Origin: Actinobacillus sp.
Lineage (GTDB): Bacteria; Pseudomonadota; Gammaproteobacteria; Enterobacterales; Pasteurellaceae
DNA: 64,000 bases
Direction of reading: 5' to 3'
Assembly (NCBI GenBank): GCA_020026055.1
Contig: JAHHRA010000001.1
Location: 60,999 to 124,998, forward strand
Shown here: positions 50,739 to 59,956 of the stretch, piece by piece
How positions within the stretch are numbered: position 1 is the first letter of the stretch
Layout of the letters: every line of letters starts with the position of its first letter
The notes under the pieces: model-generated
What the model was told of the DNA's origin: nothing
What the model saw: the letters and a program-made list of their open reading frames with translations, nothing else
Database searches by the model: none
Made by a program: the position numbers and the translations under genes

Positions 50739-50761
50739 GGCGTAGTGCTCACTACTACGCC
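50739..50761 (+). promoter_or_regulatory. Intercistronic hairpin fucI-fucK
   Basis: GGCGTAGT, loop GCTCACT, ACTACGCC: an 8-bp perfect GC-rich stem with no T tract. It ends three bases before the GGAG ribosome site of fucK. It could stabilise the fucI mRNA end or limit fucK translation. Confidence 0.6.
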
Positions 50762-50774
50762 ATGGAGAAAACTT

Positions 50775-52241
50775 ATGGCTATCGTGTTGATTTTTGATGT
50801 TGGAGCAACCAATATTCGTACAATTGCGATCAATGAAAAAGGTGAAATTTTAAGCTCTCACCATAAGCCGAATAAAACGAAACTTTGCCCTGATAACTCT
50901 AATTATCATTTTTGGGATATTGAACAAATTTGGTATAAATTACAACATTGTGCAGAAAAAACTCTACTGAAAATTCGTGAACAAGGAATTCCGCTAAGTG
51001 ACGTATTAGGAATTTCTGTTACCTCTTTTGGTGTAGATGGTGCACCTTTTGATGCCAATGGCAATCAACTTTATCCTATCATCTCGTGGAAATGCCCACG
51101 CACTGTACCAATAATGGAAAATATCGCCAATTATCTTGATCCTATTTCTCTTTATCAACGTAATGGCATTGGATTATACAGTTTTAATACTTTATTCAAA
51201 TTAATTTGGCTTAAGGAAAACCAGCCTGAAATTTATCGCAAAATGGATAAATGGGTATTTATTTCTTCAATGCTCACAGAACGCCTAACAGGTAAATTTA
51301 CTACTGATCGTACAATGGCTGGCACATCAATGATGACTAATCTTAATAATGGAAATTGGGATCAAGAAGTATTAACACTACTCAATCTGACGCCAAACCA
51401 TTTTCCACCGATAAAAAAAGCAGGTGAAAAAATTGGAGATTTATTACCTGCATTAGCTAAAAAATTGGGATTAGAAGAAATTCCAGTATTTTCTTGCGGA
51501 CACGACACTCAGTTTGCTGTTTTTGGTTCTGGAGCAAAGTTTAACCAAGTAGTATTAAGTTCAGGCACGTGGGAAATTCTAATGGCCCGTACTGCACAAG
51601 CTTCACCTAACAAGCAATTTATTCACCACGGTTTAACTACAGAATTTGATGCTCAAAGTAGTTATTTCAATCCAGCAGTACAGTGGGTTGGTTCAGGAAT
51701 TATAGAATGGGTTGGCAAACTATTTTTCACAGATGTTTTTGGATCTAACAATTATTATCAGCAAATGATAAAAGAAGGTAGTGCTGTTCCTGCAGGGTCA
51801 AATGATATACGTTTTGTAGGCAATTTTGCTACCGAATCTCACGCCAGCAAATTCGGAAAAATTTTACACCTTTCAATGTATAAAACACGTGGTGAAATTT
51901 ATCGTGCTGCATTGGAATATATGGCGTTACAGCTCAAAAATGGTTTAAACGTTTTAGAACAAGTTAGTCACTTTAAGACAGAAAATTTAATTTGTGTTGG
52001 AGGAGGTTCTAAAAATCAACTTTGGAATCAAATCCGTGCAGACGTGTTAAATCTACCAGTTGACATAGTGAATGTCGCAGAAAGTACTGTCCTTGGTGCA
52101 GCAATGTTTACTTTTACAGGTTTAGGTATTTATCAAACTCCTGAACAGGCTCAACAAAACATGGCCCCTAAAAGACAACGCATTTCGCCATCAACTAACG
52201 CAACATTCTATCAACAATGGCTTATTCAAGGAGAAAATTAA
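50775..52241 (+). CDS. fucK: FucK, L-fuculokinase
   Basis: A 488-residue FGGY-family kinase that phosphorylates L-fuculose at O1. It starts [20 protein letters not shown] (phosphate-binding 1), has [13 protein letters not shown], and [20 protein letters not shown] as the FGGY signature-2 region. Start at ATG 50775 with GGAG upstream is chosen over an upstream frame opening. Its stop overlaps the fucU start (TAATG). The segment [13 protein letters not shown] (about 355-368) is encoded by DNA that matches one arm and core of the dispersed palindrome, suggesting an in-frame insertion or replacement there. Confidence 0.94.
   Translation: MAIVLIFDVGATNIRTIAINEKGEILSSHHKPNKTKLCPDNSNYHFWDIEQIWYKLQHCAEKTLLKIREQGIPLSDVLGISVTSFGVDGAPFDANGNQLYPIISWKCPRTVPIMENIANYLDPISLYQRNGIGLYSFNTLFKLIWLKENQPEIYRKMDKWVFISSMLTERLTGKFTTDRTMAGTSMMTNLNNGNWDQEVLTLLNLTPNHFPPIKKAGEKIGDLLPALAKKLGLEEIPVFSCGHDTQFAVFGSGAKFNQVVLSSGTWEILMARTAQASPNKQFIHHGLTTEFDAQSSYFNPAVQWVGSGIIEWVGKLFFTDVFGSNNYYQQMIKEGSAVPAGSNDIRFVGNFATESHASKFGKILHLSMYKTRGEIYRAALEYMALQLKNGLNVLEQVSHFKTENLICVGGGSKNQLWNQIRADVLNLPVDIVNVAESTVLGAAMFTFTGLGIYQTPEQAQQNMAPKRQRISPSTNATFYQQWLIQGEN
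51839..51867. repeat. Dispersed palindromic repeat, half copy inside fucK
   Basis: TCACGCCAGCAAATTCGGAA then AAATTTT agrees with the intergenic consensus ACGCCAGTAAAATCGGAAAA(ATTTT) at all but two or three positions. It is in frame and introduces no stop. The right arm is absent. Confidence 0.55.
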
Positions 52242-52699
52242 TGTTAAAAGGTATTCATCCAGCACTCTCTCCAGAACTCTTAAAAACCATTGCAGAAATG
52301 GGGCATGGTGATGAAATTGTGCTTGCTGATGCTCATTTCCCAGCACATAGTTTACACCATAAAATCATCCGTGCAGACGGTTTAGACATTGATATATTAC
52401 TCGCAGCAATCAGTCCATTGTTTGAATTTGACGCTTATGTAGAAGCACCATTAATAATGATGGCAGCTGTTAATGGTGATACTCTCGATCCTAAAGTAGA
52501 AGAAAAATATCGCAATGCAATTATTCAGAGTTCAGGGAATTGCCCTAACTTTGACCGTATTAATCGTTTTGCATTTTATGATCGTACTAAAACTGCATAT
52601 GCAGTAGTAATTTCAGGTGAAACAGCTAAATATGGCAATATTATTTTAAAAAAAGGAGTAACTCCACTTTTAAATAAACAAGGAAATTATTATGAATAG
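52241..52699 (+). CDS. fucU: FucU, L-fucose mutarotase
   Basis: A 152-residue RbsD/FucU-family protein that interconverts alpha- and beta-L-fucose. It starts [20 protein letters not shown], has [15 protein letters not shown] with the catalytic His, and ends with [16 protein letters not shown] and YGNIILKKG, typical of FucU. The start ATG at 52241 overlaps the fucK stop; the next gene, fucA, starts 8 bases before its end. Both overlaps suggest coupled translation. Confidence 0.95.
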   Translation: MLKGIHPALSPELLKTIAEMGHGDEIVLADAHFPAHSLHHKIIRADGLDIDILLAAISPLFEFDAYVEAPLIMMAAVNGDTLDPKVEEKYRNAIIQSSGNCPNFDRINRFAFYDRTKTAYAVVISGETAKYGNIILKKGVTPLLNKQGNYYE

Positions 52700-53339
52700 A
52701 CAAATACTCTCTCGCAAAATCATTGATACTTGCCTTGAAATGACACGATTAGGATTAAATCAAGGTACCGCTGGCAACGTCAGTGTCCGTTATGGCAATG
52801 GAATGCTTATCACTCCGACAGGTACACCTTATGAAAAACTCAATGAAGATAACATCGTATACGTAGATAAAGACGGACATTTTGAAGTAGGAAAATTGCC
52901 ATCAAGTGAATGGCTCTTTCATTTGGCAGTTTACCAAGTTCGTCCTGATTGCGATGCTGTAATCCATAACCACAGCTTAAACTGTGCTGCAGTTTCTATT
53001 TTGGAAAAACCAATTCCAGCTATCCATTATATGGTAGCAGTAAGCGGAACAGATCATATTCCTTGCGTACCTTATGCCACTTTCGGAACACATAAATTAG
53101 CAGATTTTGTACGTGAAGGTATCAAAAAAAGCAAAGCGATCTTGCTTGCACACCACGGATTAATTGTCACTGAAAATAATCTTGATAAAGCCCTATGGCT
53201 TGCTCACGAAGTAGAAGTAATTGCAGCTTGGTATTTGAAATTATTAGCTACAGGTTTACCAATTCCAACCTTGCAAAAAACGGAAATGGCAATAGTGTTA
53301 AATAAATTCAAAAATTATGGGTTGCGTATAGAAGAGTAA
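52692..53339 (+). CDS. fucA: FucA, L-fuculose-1-phosphate aldolase
   Basis: A 215-residue class II aldolase that splits L-fuculose-1-phosphate to dihydroxyacetone phosphate and L-lactaldehyde. The zinc ligands of E. coli FucA are conserved at the same numbers: His92 and His94 (IHNHS), His155 (AHHGL), with the catalytic Glu73 (SSEW). GTAGNVSVR and TPTGTPYE make the phosphate site. It is fully standard in length. No lactaldehyde reductase (fucO) is in the operon. Confidence 0.96.
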   Translation: MNRQILSRKIIDTCLEMTRLGLNQGTAGNVSVRYGNGMLITPTGTPYEKLNEDNIVYVDKDGHFEVGKLPSSEWLFHLAVYQVRPDCDAVIHNHSLNCAAVSILEKPIPAIHYMVAVSGTDHIPCVPYATFGTHKLADFVREGIKKSKAILLAHHGLIVTENNLDKALWLAHEVEVIAAWYLKLLATGLPIPTLQKTEMAIVLNKFKNYGLRIEE

Positions 53340-53425
53340 CTGATCTCAATTTTATTCAATTAACTATCATCGCAAAGAATTTTTCCTTGTGATGAGGTTG
53401 TTTGCCTTAAATAAAGGAGATTTTT

Positions 53426-54724
53426 ATGTCAAATAAAACAACAGCTAAAGTCCTCGACAAGCAATTTGTCGTACCTTTCATCCTTATTACGTCATTATTT
53501 GCCTTATGGGGATTTGCAAATGATATTACTAATCCAATGGTTGCTGTTTTCCAAACAGTAATGGAAATCCCAGCTTCTAAAGCTGCACTTGTTCAATTTG
53601 CGTTCTACGGTGGTTATGGCACAATGGCGATACCAGCCGCTTTGTTTGTTAGTCATTACAGTTACAAATCAGGCATTCTCCTTGGTTTAGCTTTGTATGC
53701 AATAGGAGCATTCTTGTTTTATCCTGCAGCCTTATATCAAGAATTTACTTACTTCCTTTTATCTCTATATATTCTTACTTTCGGCTTAGCTTTCCTTGAG
53801 ACTACTGCTAACCCTTATATTCTTTCTATGGGTGATCAAGCAACTGCAACTCGTCGTTTAAACTTGGCTCAGTCCTTTAATCCTCTTGGTTCAATTACGG
53901 GTATGTTTGTAGCATCGCAAATTGTGTTGACTAACTTAGAATCAGATAAACGTGATGTAGCAGGTAATCTTATTTTTTCCAGTTTAAATGCAAGTCAAAA
54001 AGCAGCTATTCGTGCTCATGACTTAATTGAAATTCGTAATCCTTATTTAATTTTAGGTGGTATAGTAGTGTTGATTTTCCTCATTATTGGGTTTTACAAA
54101 ATGCCACGAACTAAAATTGAAGGTACAGATAAAATTCCATTCGCAACAGCAGTAAAAAAACTTTCTACTAATGCAAGATACAGAGAAGGCGTAATTGCTC
54201 AGGTATTTTATGTAGGTGTACAAATTATGTGTTGGACTTTTATTATTCAGTATGCTGAACGTTTAGGATTCACAAAGGCTGAGGCTCAAAATTACAATAT
54301 TATAGCAATGACTATTTTTATCTGTTCACGCTTTATCAGCACCTATCTAATGAAATACTTAAAACCCGCAATAATGCTTACCTTATTTGGTCTAGGCGGA
54401 TTCATCACTATTCTCGGAGTAATGCTCATTGATGGTGTCGGAGGACTTTACTGCCTTATATTAACTTCTGGCTTTATGTCTCTAATGTTCCCAACTATCT
54501 ACGGTTTAGCTCTACATGATTTGAAAGAAGAATCCACTCTTGGTGCAGCTGGTCTAGTAATGGCTATTGTTGGTGGTGCATTAATGCCACCATTACAAGG
54601 GATGATAATTGATCAAGGTACAGTTATCGGTTTCCCTGCTATCAATATTTCTTTCGTATTACCATTAATTTGCTTCGTAGTCATCGGTATTTACGGATAC
54701 CGTGTGTGGAAAGTTTTAAAATAG
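53426..54724 (+). CDS. fucP: FucP, L-fucose:H+ symporter
   Basis: A 432-residue major-facilitator transporter with 12 predicted helices. FILITSLFALWGFANDITNP is the FucP helix-1 signature with the substrate-coupling Asp, and FLETTANPYILSMGD in helix 5 region contains the conserved Glu. GLALHDLKEESTLGAAGLVM near the end is also typical. It follows fucA by 86 bases and has a strong AAAGGAG ribosome site, consistent with high expression. Confidence 0.95.
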   Translation: MSNKTTAKVLDKQFVVPFILITSLFALWGFANDITNPMVAVFQTVMEIPASKAALVQFAFYGGYGTMAIPAALFVSHYSYKSGILLGLALYAIGAFLFYPAALYQEFTYFLLSLYILTFGLAFLETTANPYILSMGDQATATRRLNLAQSFNPLGSITGMFVASQIVLTNLESDKRDVAGNLIFSSLNASQKAAIRAHDLIEIRNPYLILGGIVVLIFLIIGFYKMPRTKIEGTDKIPFATAVKKLSTNARYREGVIAQVFYVGVQIMCWTFIIQYAERLGFTKAEAQNYNIIAMTIFICSRFISTYLMKYLKPAIMLTLFGLGGFITILGVMLIDGVGGLYCLILTSGFMSLMFPTIYGLALHDLKEESTLGAAGLVMAIVGGALMPPLQGMIIDQGTVIGFPAINISFVLPLICFVVIGIYGYRVWKVLK

Positions 54725-54730
54725 TAAATC

Positions 54731-54761
54731 AAGTGATATTTTACATCACTTTTACTTTTTT
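54731..54761 (+). terminator. Weak terminator or attenuator between fucP and fucR
   Basis: AAGTGAT, loop ATTTTAC, ATCACTT, then TTACTTTTTT. A 7-bp stem right after fucP; it could reduce read-through into fucR. Confidence 0.6.
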
Positions 54762-54774
54762 AAAGGAGAACACA

Positions 54775-55536
54775 ATGAACATCCGCCATAAAAAAATCAT
54801 TGAGAGTGTGAATAAAAAAGGGAAAATGAATGCCATAGCACTAGCACAGGAGTTTGGTGTATCTATTGAAACTATTCGTCGAGATTTAAAACGACTAGCT
54901 GAAAAAGGTGAATTACATCGCATTCATGGTGGAGCAATTTGCTTGCAAGCTAAAGATGCAGGTAATTCTTTTCAACGTCGCCAACGCTGTAACTCGGATG
55001 CTAAACGTCAAATCGCAGAAATGGCAGTAGATTACGTTTTTGAAGGATGTGTGATCAGCTTAGATGCTAGTACTTCTAGTTGGTATTTTGCTCAAATGAT
55101 TCCCAATATTTCTTGTACAGTTGTAACCAATGCGATGCATAATATCAGTGCGTTAGTTAGTAAAGAACATATCAAAACAATCGCCACTGGTGGTGCTTAT
55201 TCTAGTAAATATGATGCATTCTATGGTCCATTATCAGAAACTTTATTACAACGTTTACATATTGATATTGGCATCTTTTCTTGTACAGGATTAGATGACT
55301 CAGGAAAATTATGGGAGTCTAACGAGTTAAATGCATCAATAAAACGTAAAATGTTTAATCAATGTGAGAAAGCATTTTTACTCGCTGATAATTCTAAATT
55401 ACAACGAAAAAGCCTGTTCCATTTATTAGATCTTTCTCAGATGGATATATTCTTCACTGACCAAGTCCCAACTTTGGCAATTAAAGAATATTGTGATAAA
55501 TGCGATGTAATGATAAGTGTTAGTAACACGCTTTAA
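54775..55536 (+). CDS. fucR: FucR-like DeoR-family regulator
   Basis: A 253-residue DeoR-family protein. The N-terminal helix-turn-helix is ALAQEFGVSIETIRRDLKRL followed by EKGELHRIHGGA; the C-terminal effector domain has SLDASTSSWYFAQMI, TVVTNAMHNI and LADNSKLQRKSLFH, fitting a sugar-phosphate sensor. By position it should control the fuc operon, with fuculose-1-phosphate as likely effector as in E. coli. Start at ATG 54775 (AAAGGAG upstream); an earlier in-frame opening lies inside fucP and is not used. Confidence 0.9.
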   Translation: MNIRHKKIIESVNKKGKMNAIALAQEFGVSIETIRRDLKRLAEKGELHRIHGGAICLQAKDAGNSFQRRQRCNSDAKRQIAEMAVDYVFEGCVISLDASTSSWYFAQMIPNISCTVVTNAMHNISALVSKEHIKTIATGGAYSSKYDAFYGPLSETLLQRLHIDIGIFSCTGLDDSGKLWESNELNASIKRKMFNQCEKAFLLADNSKLQRKSLFHLLDLSQMDIFFTDQVPTLAIKEYCDKCDVMISVSNTL

Positions 55537-55552
55537 TTAAATTATCTGCTAG

Positions 55553-55580
55553 GCTGGGAATGAATGTCCCAGCTTAGTTT
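55553..55580. terminator. Hairpin terminator after fucR
   Basis: GCTGGGA, loop ATGAATG, TCCCAGC, TTAGTTT. It lies between the convergent fucR and the restriction-like gene. The T tract is imperfect. Confidence 0.65.
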
Positions 55581-56220
55581 AAAGTGGAAGTTGACTATCT
55601 TTTAACTTTTTGTAAATTTTATACCATTTCTTAGGGTGGTAGTCGGTAAAGCTTCCTGTACCGTTAATAATCCTCGTTAATAAACTCTTATCTACACAAT
55701 ACAATGCGTAACCTCTTTTATGATAATATTGATTCACTTCTGCTAATGCTGGTTGAGTAAAAGTAGCTGTAGTGATATAGAAGCCATATTTTTTACCATT
55801 CATATGCATAACGTGCATAAATTCACGTATGAGACTAAGGTTAACTTCTTTATTTTTTCCAAAGGCTTTGCATTGAACAATAGCATCAACATTATCAGTA
55901 TGAACAACTAAGTCAACGCCACCATCACCCATATTATATAAACTGAAACAAGCATTTTCGCTATTTACACTAACTAATTTTGCTGAAAATCCTTTTTGTT
56001 CAAAAAGCCAACAACAATATTCTTCAAATTTTTGCCCTATTTCTTGAATTCCTCCTTTGTAATAATAGTTCGATAAAAGATCATGAGCAGAGCTAATTTT
56101 AGAGAAATGTTCTGGTTTTAATATAGGTTTCCAACGTCTAAATCTCTTCTTAACTATCGTTGTATTTTTTAGGATGAGGATAATCGTGAAAATAGTCCCT
56201 AACAATATAATTGTTTGCAT
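55579..56220 (-). CDS. Membrane-anchored restriction-endonuclease-like protein (Mrr_cat fold)
   Basis: A 213-residue protein with an N-terminal membrane helix (residues 1-18), a basic linker (KKRFRRWK) and a C-terminal Mrr-type nuclease-like domain. The catalytic pattern is present: GQKFEEYCCWLFEQKGF (early Glu), GDGGVDLVV (Asp) and AIVQCKAF (Gln-x-Lys), then GFYITTATFTQPA, a standard Mrr_cat closing strand. Proteins of this build are widespread, some cutting modified DNA, others of unknown role; membrane anchoring is a known subtype. No methylase is nearby. Function not assigned. Confidence 0.78.
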   Translation of the reverse strand: MQTIILLGTIFTIILILKNTTIVKKRFRRWKPILKPEHFSKISSAHDLLSNYYYKGGIQEIGQKFEEYCCWLFEQKGFSAKLVSVNSENACFSLYNMGDGGVDLVVHTDNVDAIVQCKAFGKNKEVNLSLIREFMHVMHMNGKKYGFYITTATFTQPALAEVNQYYHKRGYALYCVDKSLLTRIINGTGSFTDYHPKKWYKIYKKLKDSQLPL

Positions 56221-56850
56221 TATTTTTTCCTTATTCCATCTGAATTCGTAGGCTATTGATTCTTTTTTTTGAAAAAGAATTTTATAACTTTGCTAAAACC
56301 AAACCTTAGCATTAAGTTTATTGTACATTAAATCACTGTCATAGTAATTGGCGAGTCTTAGTTCTTCATATTTTATAGCGTCGTGATATTATTCTGCTTT
56401 CATGCCTAATATTCAAAAATAATAAAACGCCCCGTTCATGTTCATTAAGGAGTCAAAAGGCAATGTCTTATTCTCGCATAAATAAACTTTACACTACTAT
56501 TGGTATTACAGCGTTTCACTTCTGAGTTTTTACTGTCAGTCTTTTCGCCCTTGATTGCGAGAAAATTTTTCCATTTTCTGGGGCGTGATTTAACTTAGAT
56601 TTCGCTAAAAATTTATTCAACTCACTTTGTTAAAAATACTTGAGCACTGTATAGTCATACCTCTTGATTCTAAAGCAAGACTGAGATGCATGAGAAGTTA
56701 ATTTTCGCAAAATCGATCGTTTAATTGTGATATTATCTTCTCATTATGTGGCGTAATGTTCTACGTTAATCGATGGCGGGAACAACGAAGATACATTTAT
56801 CTGTATAAAGTTTTTATGATCTTGCTTATTCATTCACATTCTTTTAAAGA
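56221..56850. other. Long intergenic region, no gene recognised
   Basis: About 630 bases between the divergently placed ends and starts of the nuclease-like gene and the PTS EIIA gene. It has only one short frame (about 56463-56525, MSYSRINKLYTTIGIT...) with no support, many stops, and one copy of the dispersed palindrome at 56545-56588. It may be a decayed insertion or gene; I could not identify one. Confidence 0.5.
56545..56588. repeat. Dispersed AT-rich palindromic repeat, copy 9
   Basis: TCGCCCTTGATTGCGAGAAA, core AATTTTTCC, and right arm ATTTTCTGGGGCGTGA. Arms match with several mismatches. Confidence 0.6.
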
Positions 56851-57255
56851 TTAGATACCGTCTTCGTCATCTGTGATATCTGCTATAGCAGCCTTTAATT
56901 TCACAGCAACATCATAAATTTGAGATTTAGCATCTTCAACGATACTTTCCGTCCCTTCTTCACTGACATAACTTAATACCATAGGTAAATTCATTCCACC
57001 GTATAAACCACCATTGATGCGATCTAAATAACGGCAAGCTACATTACAAGGTGTACCACCCATAATATCACTTAAAACTACGATTTCACCTGTCGCTTTG
57101 TCCAACGCCTCTTCAAATTTACGTGCGAAATCATCTGTCCCTTCTTCTGGATTTAAACTCACGGATTGAATATTTGGGATTTCACCTGTAATCATTTCTG
57201 CAGTTTGACGTAATCCATGGCAGAAATCACCATGACTAATAAGAATTAAACTCAT
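56851..57255 (-). CDS. PTS EIIA, mannose/galactosamine family
   Basis: A 134-residue phosphocarrier with His8 in ILISHGDF as the site phosphorylated by HPr. VVLSDIMGGTPCNVACRYL and the GGMNLPMVLSYV segment are the family signatures. It is the last gene of the operon, 15 bases after the beta-galactosidase gene. The acidic tail (DITDDEDGI) is not unusual. It serves the EIIB, EIIC and EIID encoded upstream. The gene order differs from the usual clustering because the glycosidase sits between EIID and EIIA. Confidence 0.92.
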   Translation of the reverse strand: MSLILISHGDFCHGLRQTAEMITGEIPNIQSVSLNPEEGTDDFARKFEEALDKATGEIVVLSDIMGGTPCNVACRYLDRINGGLYGGMNLPMVLSYVSEEGTESIVEDAKSQIYDVAVKLKAAIADITDDEDGI

Positions 57256-57270
57256 TTTTTACTCCTTAAA

Positions 57271-59061
57271 TTATAAATTTTGAGTAGTTAACGATTTGTA
57301 AATAGGGCTATCGCTAAAAGTGAGGTAGTTCACTGAAATTCCTTCAGTTTCAAAAACGATTATTTCATTATTTCCTTGACGCAAAAGTGGTGCTGGCAAA
57401 TAAAGGTAGCAAGTCGGTCCTTCACACCAATAACGCCCAAGATTAAAGCCGTTGACTACTATCACTCCTTTGCCTAATTGACGAGTGTCGATAAAAGTAT
57501 CTTTAGGCTCATCATCAATAGTTAAGTTGAAAGCATAGAATGTAGGTTGCTTTGGATTTGTTCCACCTAAAAAATTGAGCTGATCTAATTTATCAAAATG
57601 AATCGCATAATTTTCCCAGCCAGTGTGGAAATGAAGATCTAGCATAACACCAGCTTGAATGCCTTTTCGTTGAGTTGGAGCTAACAATTTACCACCATAA
57701 TTTACTCGCCCCATATTTTCTACTAACAAATCCAATTGGAAACTATCATTTGGAGTTTGGAGCATAATATCTAGTCCAATTTCTTCGCGGTATTGCGTTG
57801 CAATTTTTTCACCATCATTGAACACTTGAATGCGATCTCTTCCTTGATAAATGCGTAATTTAATATCATTGCTATAGGTTTTCGGTTTAGCTCGATAAAG
57901 CACATAACCATAATAGTGTTCTAATTTTTCCATAGATAACGGGTTTGAGCTTTCGACAAATGTGGCAATACTGTCCAACGTGTTAAATAATGAAACAGAC
58001 TTTTCTACTATTAATGCTGAATAAGCTTTAAACTCAGGCAAAATCGGGTCTTGAATGAAGCTAGCATCAGGATAGTTTTTTAGCAACTGCTGCAAAGCAT
58101 AATATTTTTCAGAAGGCTCACCCCATTCACGCATAGGAGCATCATAATCATAGCTGGTAACTTGTGGTAAATCCATTTCACCACGAGCAGAACAACCACT
58201 CCAAAAGCCAAAATTCGTTCCCCCTTGAAACATATAAAAATTAATACTCGCTCGCTCTAACAAAGTTTTCACACAAGCTACGAGATCATTTTTTTCACGA
58301 GTAATCACTGGTTCTTTCCAGCGATTAAACCAACCATCCCAAAACTCCATACACATTAGAGGAAAATGTTTATTATGATTGAGCATATAGCGTTGTAATT
58401 CATCTAGATTTTCATCACTATGAGAGCCAAAATTGCCTGTTGGCAGAATACTATCATCAATCAACGCTCCAGCTTCCAATGCATTTTGCCATGCTCCGTC
58501 AGAAGTAAAAAGAGGCACATCAATGCCGTGCTTTTGCATTAAGGATTTAATAGCACGCAAGTAATCTTTATCATTACCAAAAGATCCATATTCATTCTCG
58601 ATCTGCATCATTAAAATATTGCCGCCATAGGTTATTTGATACGCCACGATTTTCGGCAAAAGTTTGCTAAAATAGCAATCCACTTCACGAAGAAAAACAG
58701 GATCATTTTGGCGAAGTTTAATATGAGGAATGTTGAGCAACCATGCTGGTAAGCCTCCCATTTCCCATTCTGCACAAATGTAGGGAGTAGGACGCAAAAT
58801 TACATATAGTTCAAGATTTTGAGCAATTTGCAAGAATTTAACTAAATTCGCTTGCTTTGAAAAACGAAATTCATCACGTTTCGGCTGATGAAAATTCCAC
58901 GGGACATAAGTTTCTACTGTGTTACAGCCCATCGCTTTTAAATTAAATAAAGTTTTATACCAATATTCAGGGACAATGCGGAAATAATGCACAGCACCTG
59001 AAAGTATTTTGAATGGTTTGCCATTAAGTAAGAAATCTTTTTCACCTACTTGGAAAATCAT
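57271..59061 (-). CDS. bgaC: GH35 beta-galactosidase, BgaC-like
   Basis: A 596-residue glycoside hydrolase family 35 enzyme without a signal peptide, so cytoplasmic. The N-terminal TIM barrel starts FLLNGKPFKILSGAVHYFRI and carries the acid/base Glu in MMQIENEYGSFG and the nucleophile Glu in MCMEFWDGWFNRW. GTNFGFWSG follows, and the C-terminal jelly-roll domains end with VNGFNLGRYWCEGPTCYLYL. The S. pneumoniae homologue BgaC is specific for terminal Gal-beta-1,3-linkages. Together with the adjacent PTS, it likely hydrolyses an imported (phosphorylated) Gal-beta-1,3-GalNAc/GlcNAc disaccharide. Confidence 0.9.
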   Translation of the reverse strand: MIFQVGEKDFLLNGKPFKILSGAVHYFRIVPEYWYKTLFNLKAMGCNTVETYVPWNFHQPKRDEFRFSKQANLVKFLQIAQNLELYVILRPTPYICAEWEMGGLPAWLLNIPHIKLRQNDPVFLREVDCYFSKLLPKIVAYQITYGGNILMMQIENEYGSFGNDKDYLRAIKSLMQKHGIDVPLFTSDGAWQNALEAGALIDDSILPTGNFGSHSDENLDELQRYMLNHNKHFPLMCMEFWDGWFNRWKEPVITREKNDLVACVKTLLERASINFYMFQGGTNFGFWSGCSARGEMDLPQVTSYDYDAPMREWGEPSEKYYALQQLLKNYPDASFIQDPILPEFKAYSALIVEKSVSLFNTLDSIATFVESSNPLSMEKLEHYYGYVLYRAKPKTYSNDIKLRIYQGRDRIQVFNDGEKIATQYREEIGLDIMLQTPNDSFQLDLLVENMGRVNYGGKLLAPTQRKGIQAGVMLDLHFHTGWENYAIHFDKLDQLNFLGGTNPKQPTFYAFNLTIDDEPKDTFIDTRQLGKGVIVVNGFNLGRYWCEGPTCYLYLPAPLLRQGNNEIIVFETEGISVNYLTFSDSPIYKSLTTQNL

Positions 59062-59082
59062 CTTGTTTGTCTCCTAAAATAA

Positions 59083-59118
59083 AAAACGTTCTCCATTATT
59101 AAAATGAAGAACGTTTTC
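59083..59118 (-). terminator. Intra-operon hairpin between EIID and bgaC
   Basis: On the minus strand AAAACGTTCTtCATT, loop, AATGgAGAACGTTTT, then TTATTTT. A long stem with a T tract right after the EIID stop; it may attenuate bgaC-EIIA expression. Confidence 0.75.
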
Positions 59119-59122
59119 AACA

Positions 59123-59956
59123 TTATTTTGCTAATAATCCAGCCCAAGAAAGCAAGATACAAAAAGCGATAATGATCATAATTGCTTTATTGGAATTCAT
59201 CTTTGGTCGACCGAGTAACCAGTAAACACCCCCCACAATTAAAGCGGGGACAAGGCGGGGCATAATCAAATCAAGATTCGCTTGAGCAGAGACTACTTTT
59301 TGCCCGATCATTGCTTCAAAAGGCACGTAGACATTGATCATCGTAGCACACATCACACCAATTACAAATACTCCCAGAATAGTAGCAGCATTGGTTAAAG
59401 CATTAAGTTTTTGACCGTATTGGGTAACAAGGGTAATTCCTTTTCTGTAAGCAATTTTTAATTGTATCCAACGGAACACCATAATAGACATAGACACTAA
59501 AAGATAAAGGAACACACCTAATGGATTGCCCTGAATCGCCATAGTAGCAGCAATTGCTCCCATAATAGCAGGCACGAGAGAACCAAACATAGCATCACCA
59601 ATAGCGGCAAAAGGTCCCATTAGCCCTGCTTTAATCCCAGCGACTGCGTCTTTCCCTTTGATGCCTTGTTCTTCTTCAATTGCAAGGTCAATCCCCGTTA
59701 TAATAGTATTAAAGAAGTTAGAAGTATTAAAAAACTGGCTATGAGTAACCATCATCTCTTTTAATTCTGGTGTGCCATCACCATATATTTTGCGAAGTTG
59801 TGGTAAAATTGTCCAAAGATAGCCTGTATTTTGCATCCGTTCATAATTCCAGCCTAATTGGAAAGAGAAGAGACTTTTTAAGTTAATTTGGCGAAAATCT
59901 GCATCCGTTAATTTATAATTGCGTGGATTGTCGAGAGTTTTATTAGAGTTCATCAT
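59123..59956 (-). CDS. PTS EIID, mannose/galactosamine family
   Basis: A 277-residue membrane subunit. SLFSFQLGWNYERMQNTGYL is the EIID signature; the middle has GIKAGLMGPFAAIGDAMFGS and the C-terminal part has several membrane helices. The start is one of two adjacent ATGs (59956 or 59953), both downstream of GGAG; a longer upstream frame lies inside the EIIC gene and is not used. It overlaps the EIIC 3' end by 14 bases. With EIIC it forms the channel of the sugar transporter. Confidence 0.9.
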   Translation of the reverse strand: MMNSNKTLDNPRNYKLTDADFRQINLKSLFSFQLGWNYERMQNTGYLWTILPQLRKIYGDGTPELKEMMVTHSQFFNTSNFFNTIITGIDLAIEEEQGIKGKDAVAGIKAGLMGPFAAIGDAMFGSLVPAIMGAIAATMAIQGNPLGVFLYLLVSMSIMVFRWIQLKIAYRKGITLVTQYGQKLNALTNAATILGVFVIGVMCATMINVYVPFEAMIGQKVVSAQANLDLIMPRLVPALIVGGVYWLLGRPKMNSNKAIMIIIAFCILLSWAGLLAK

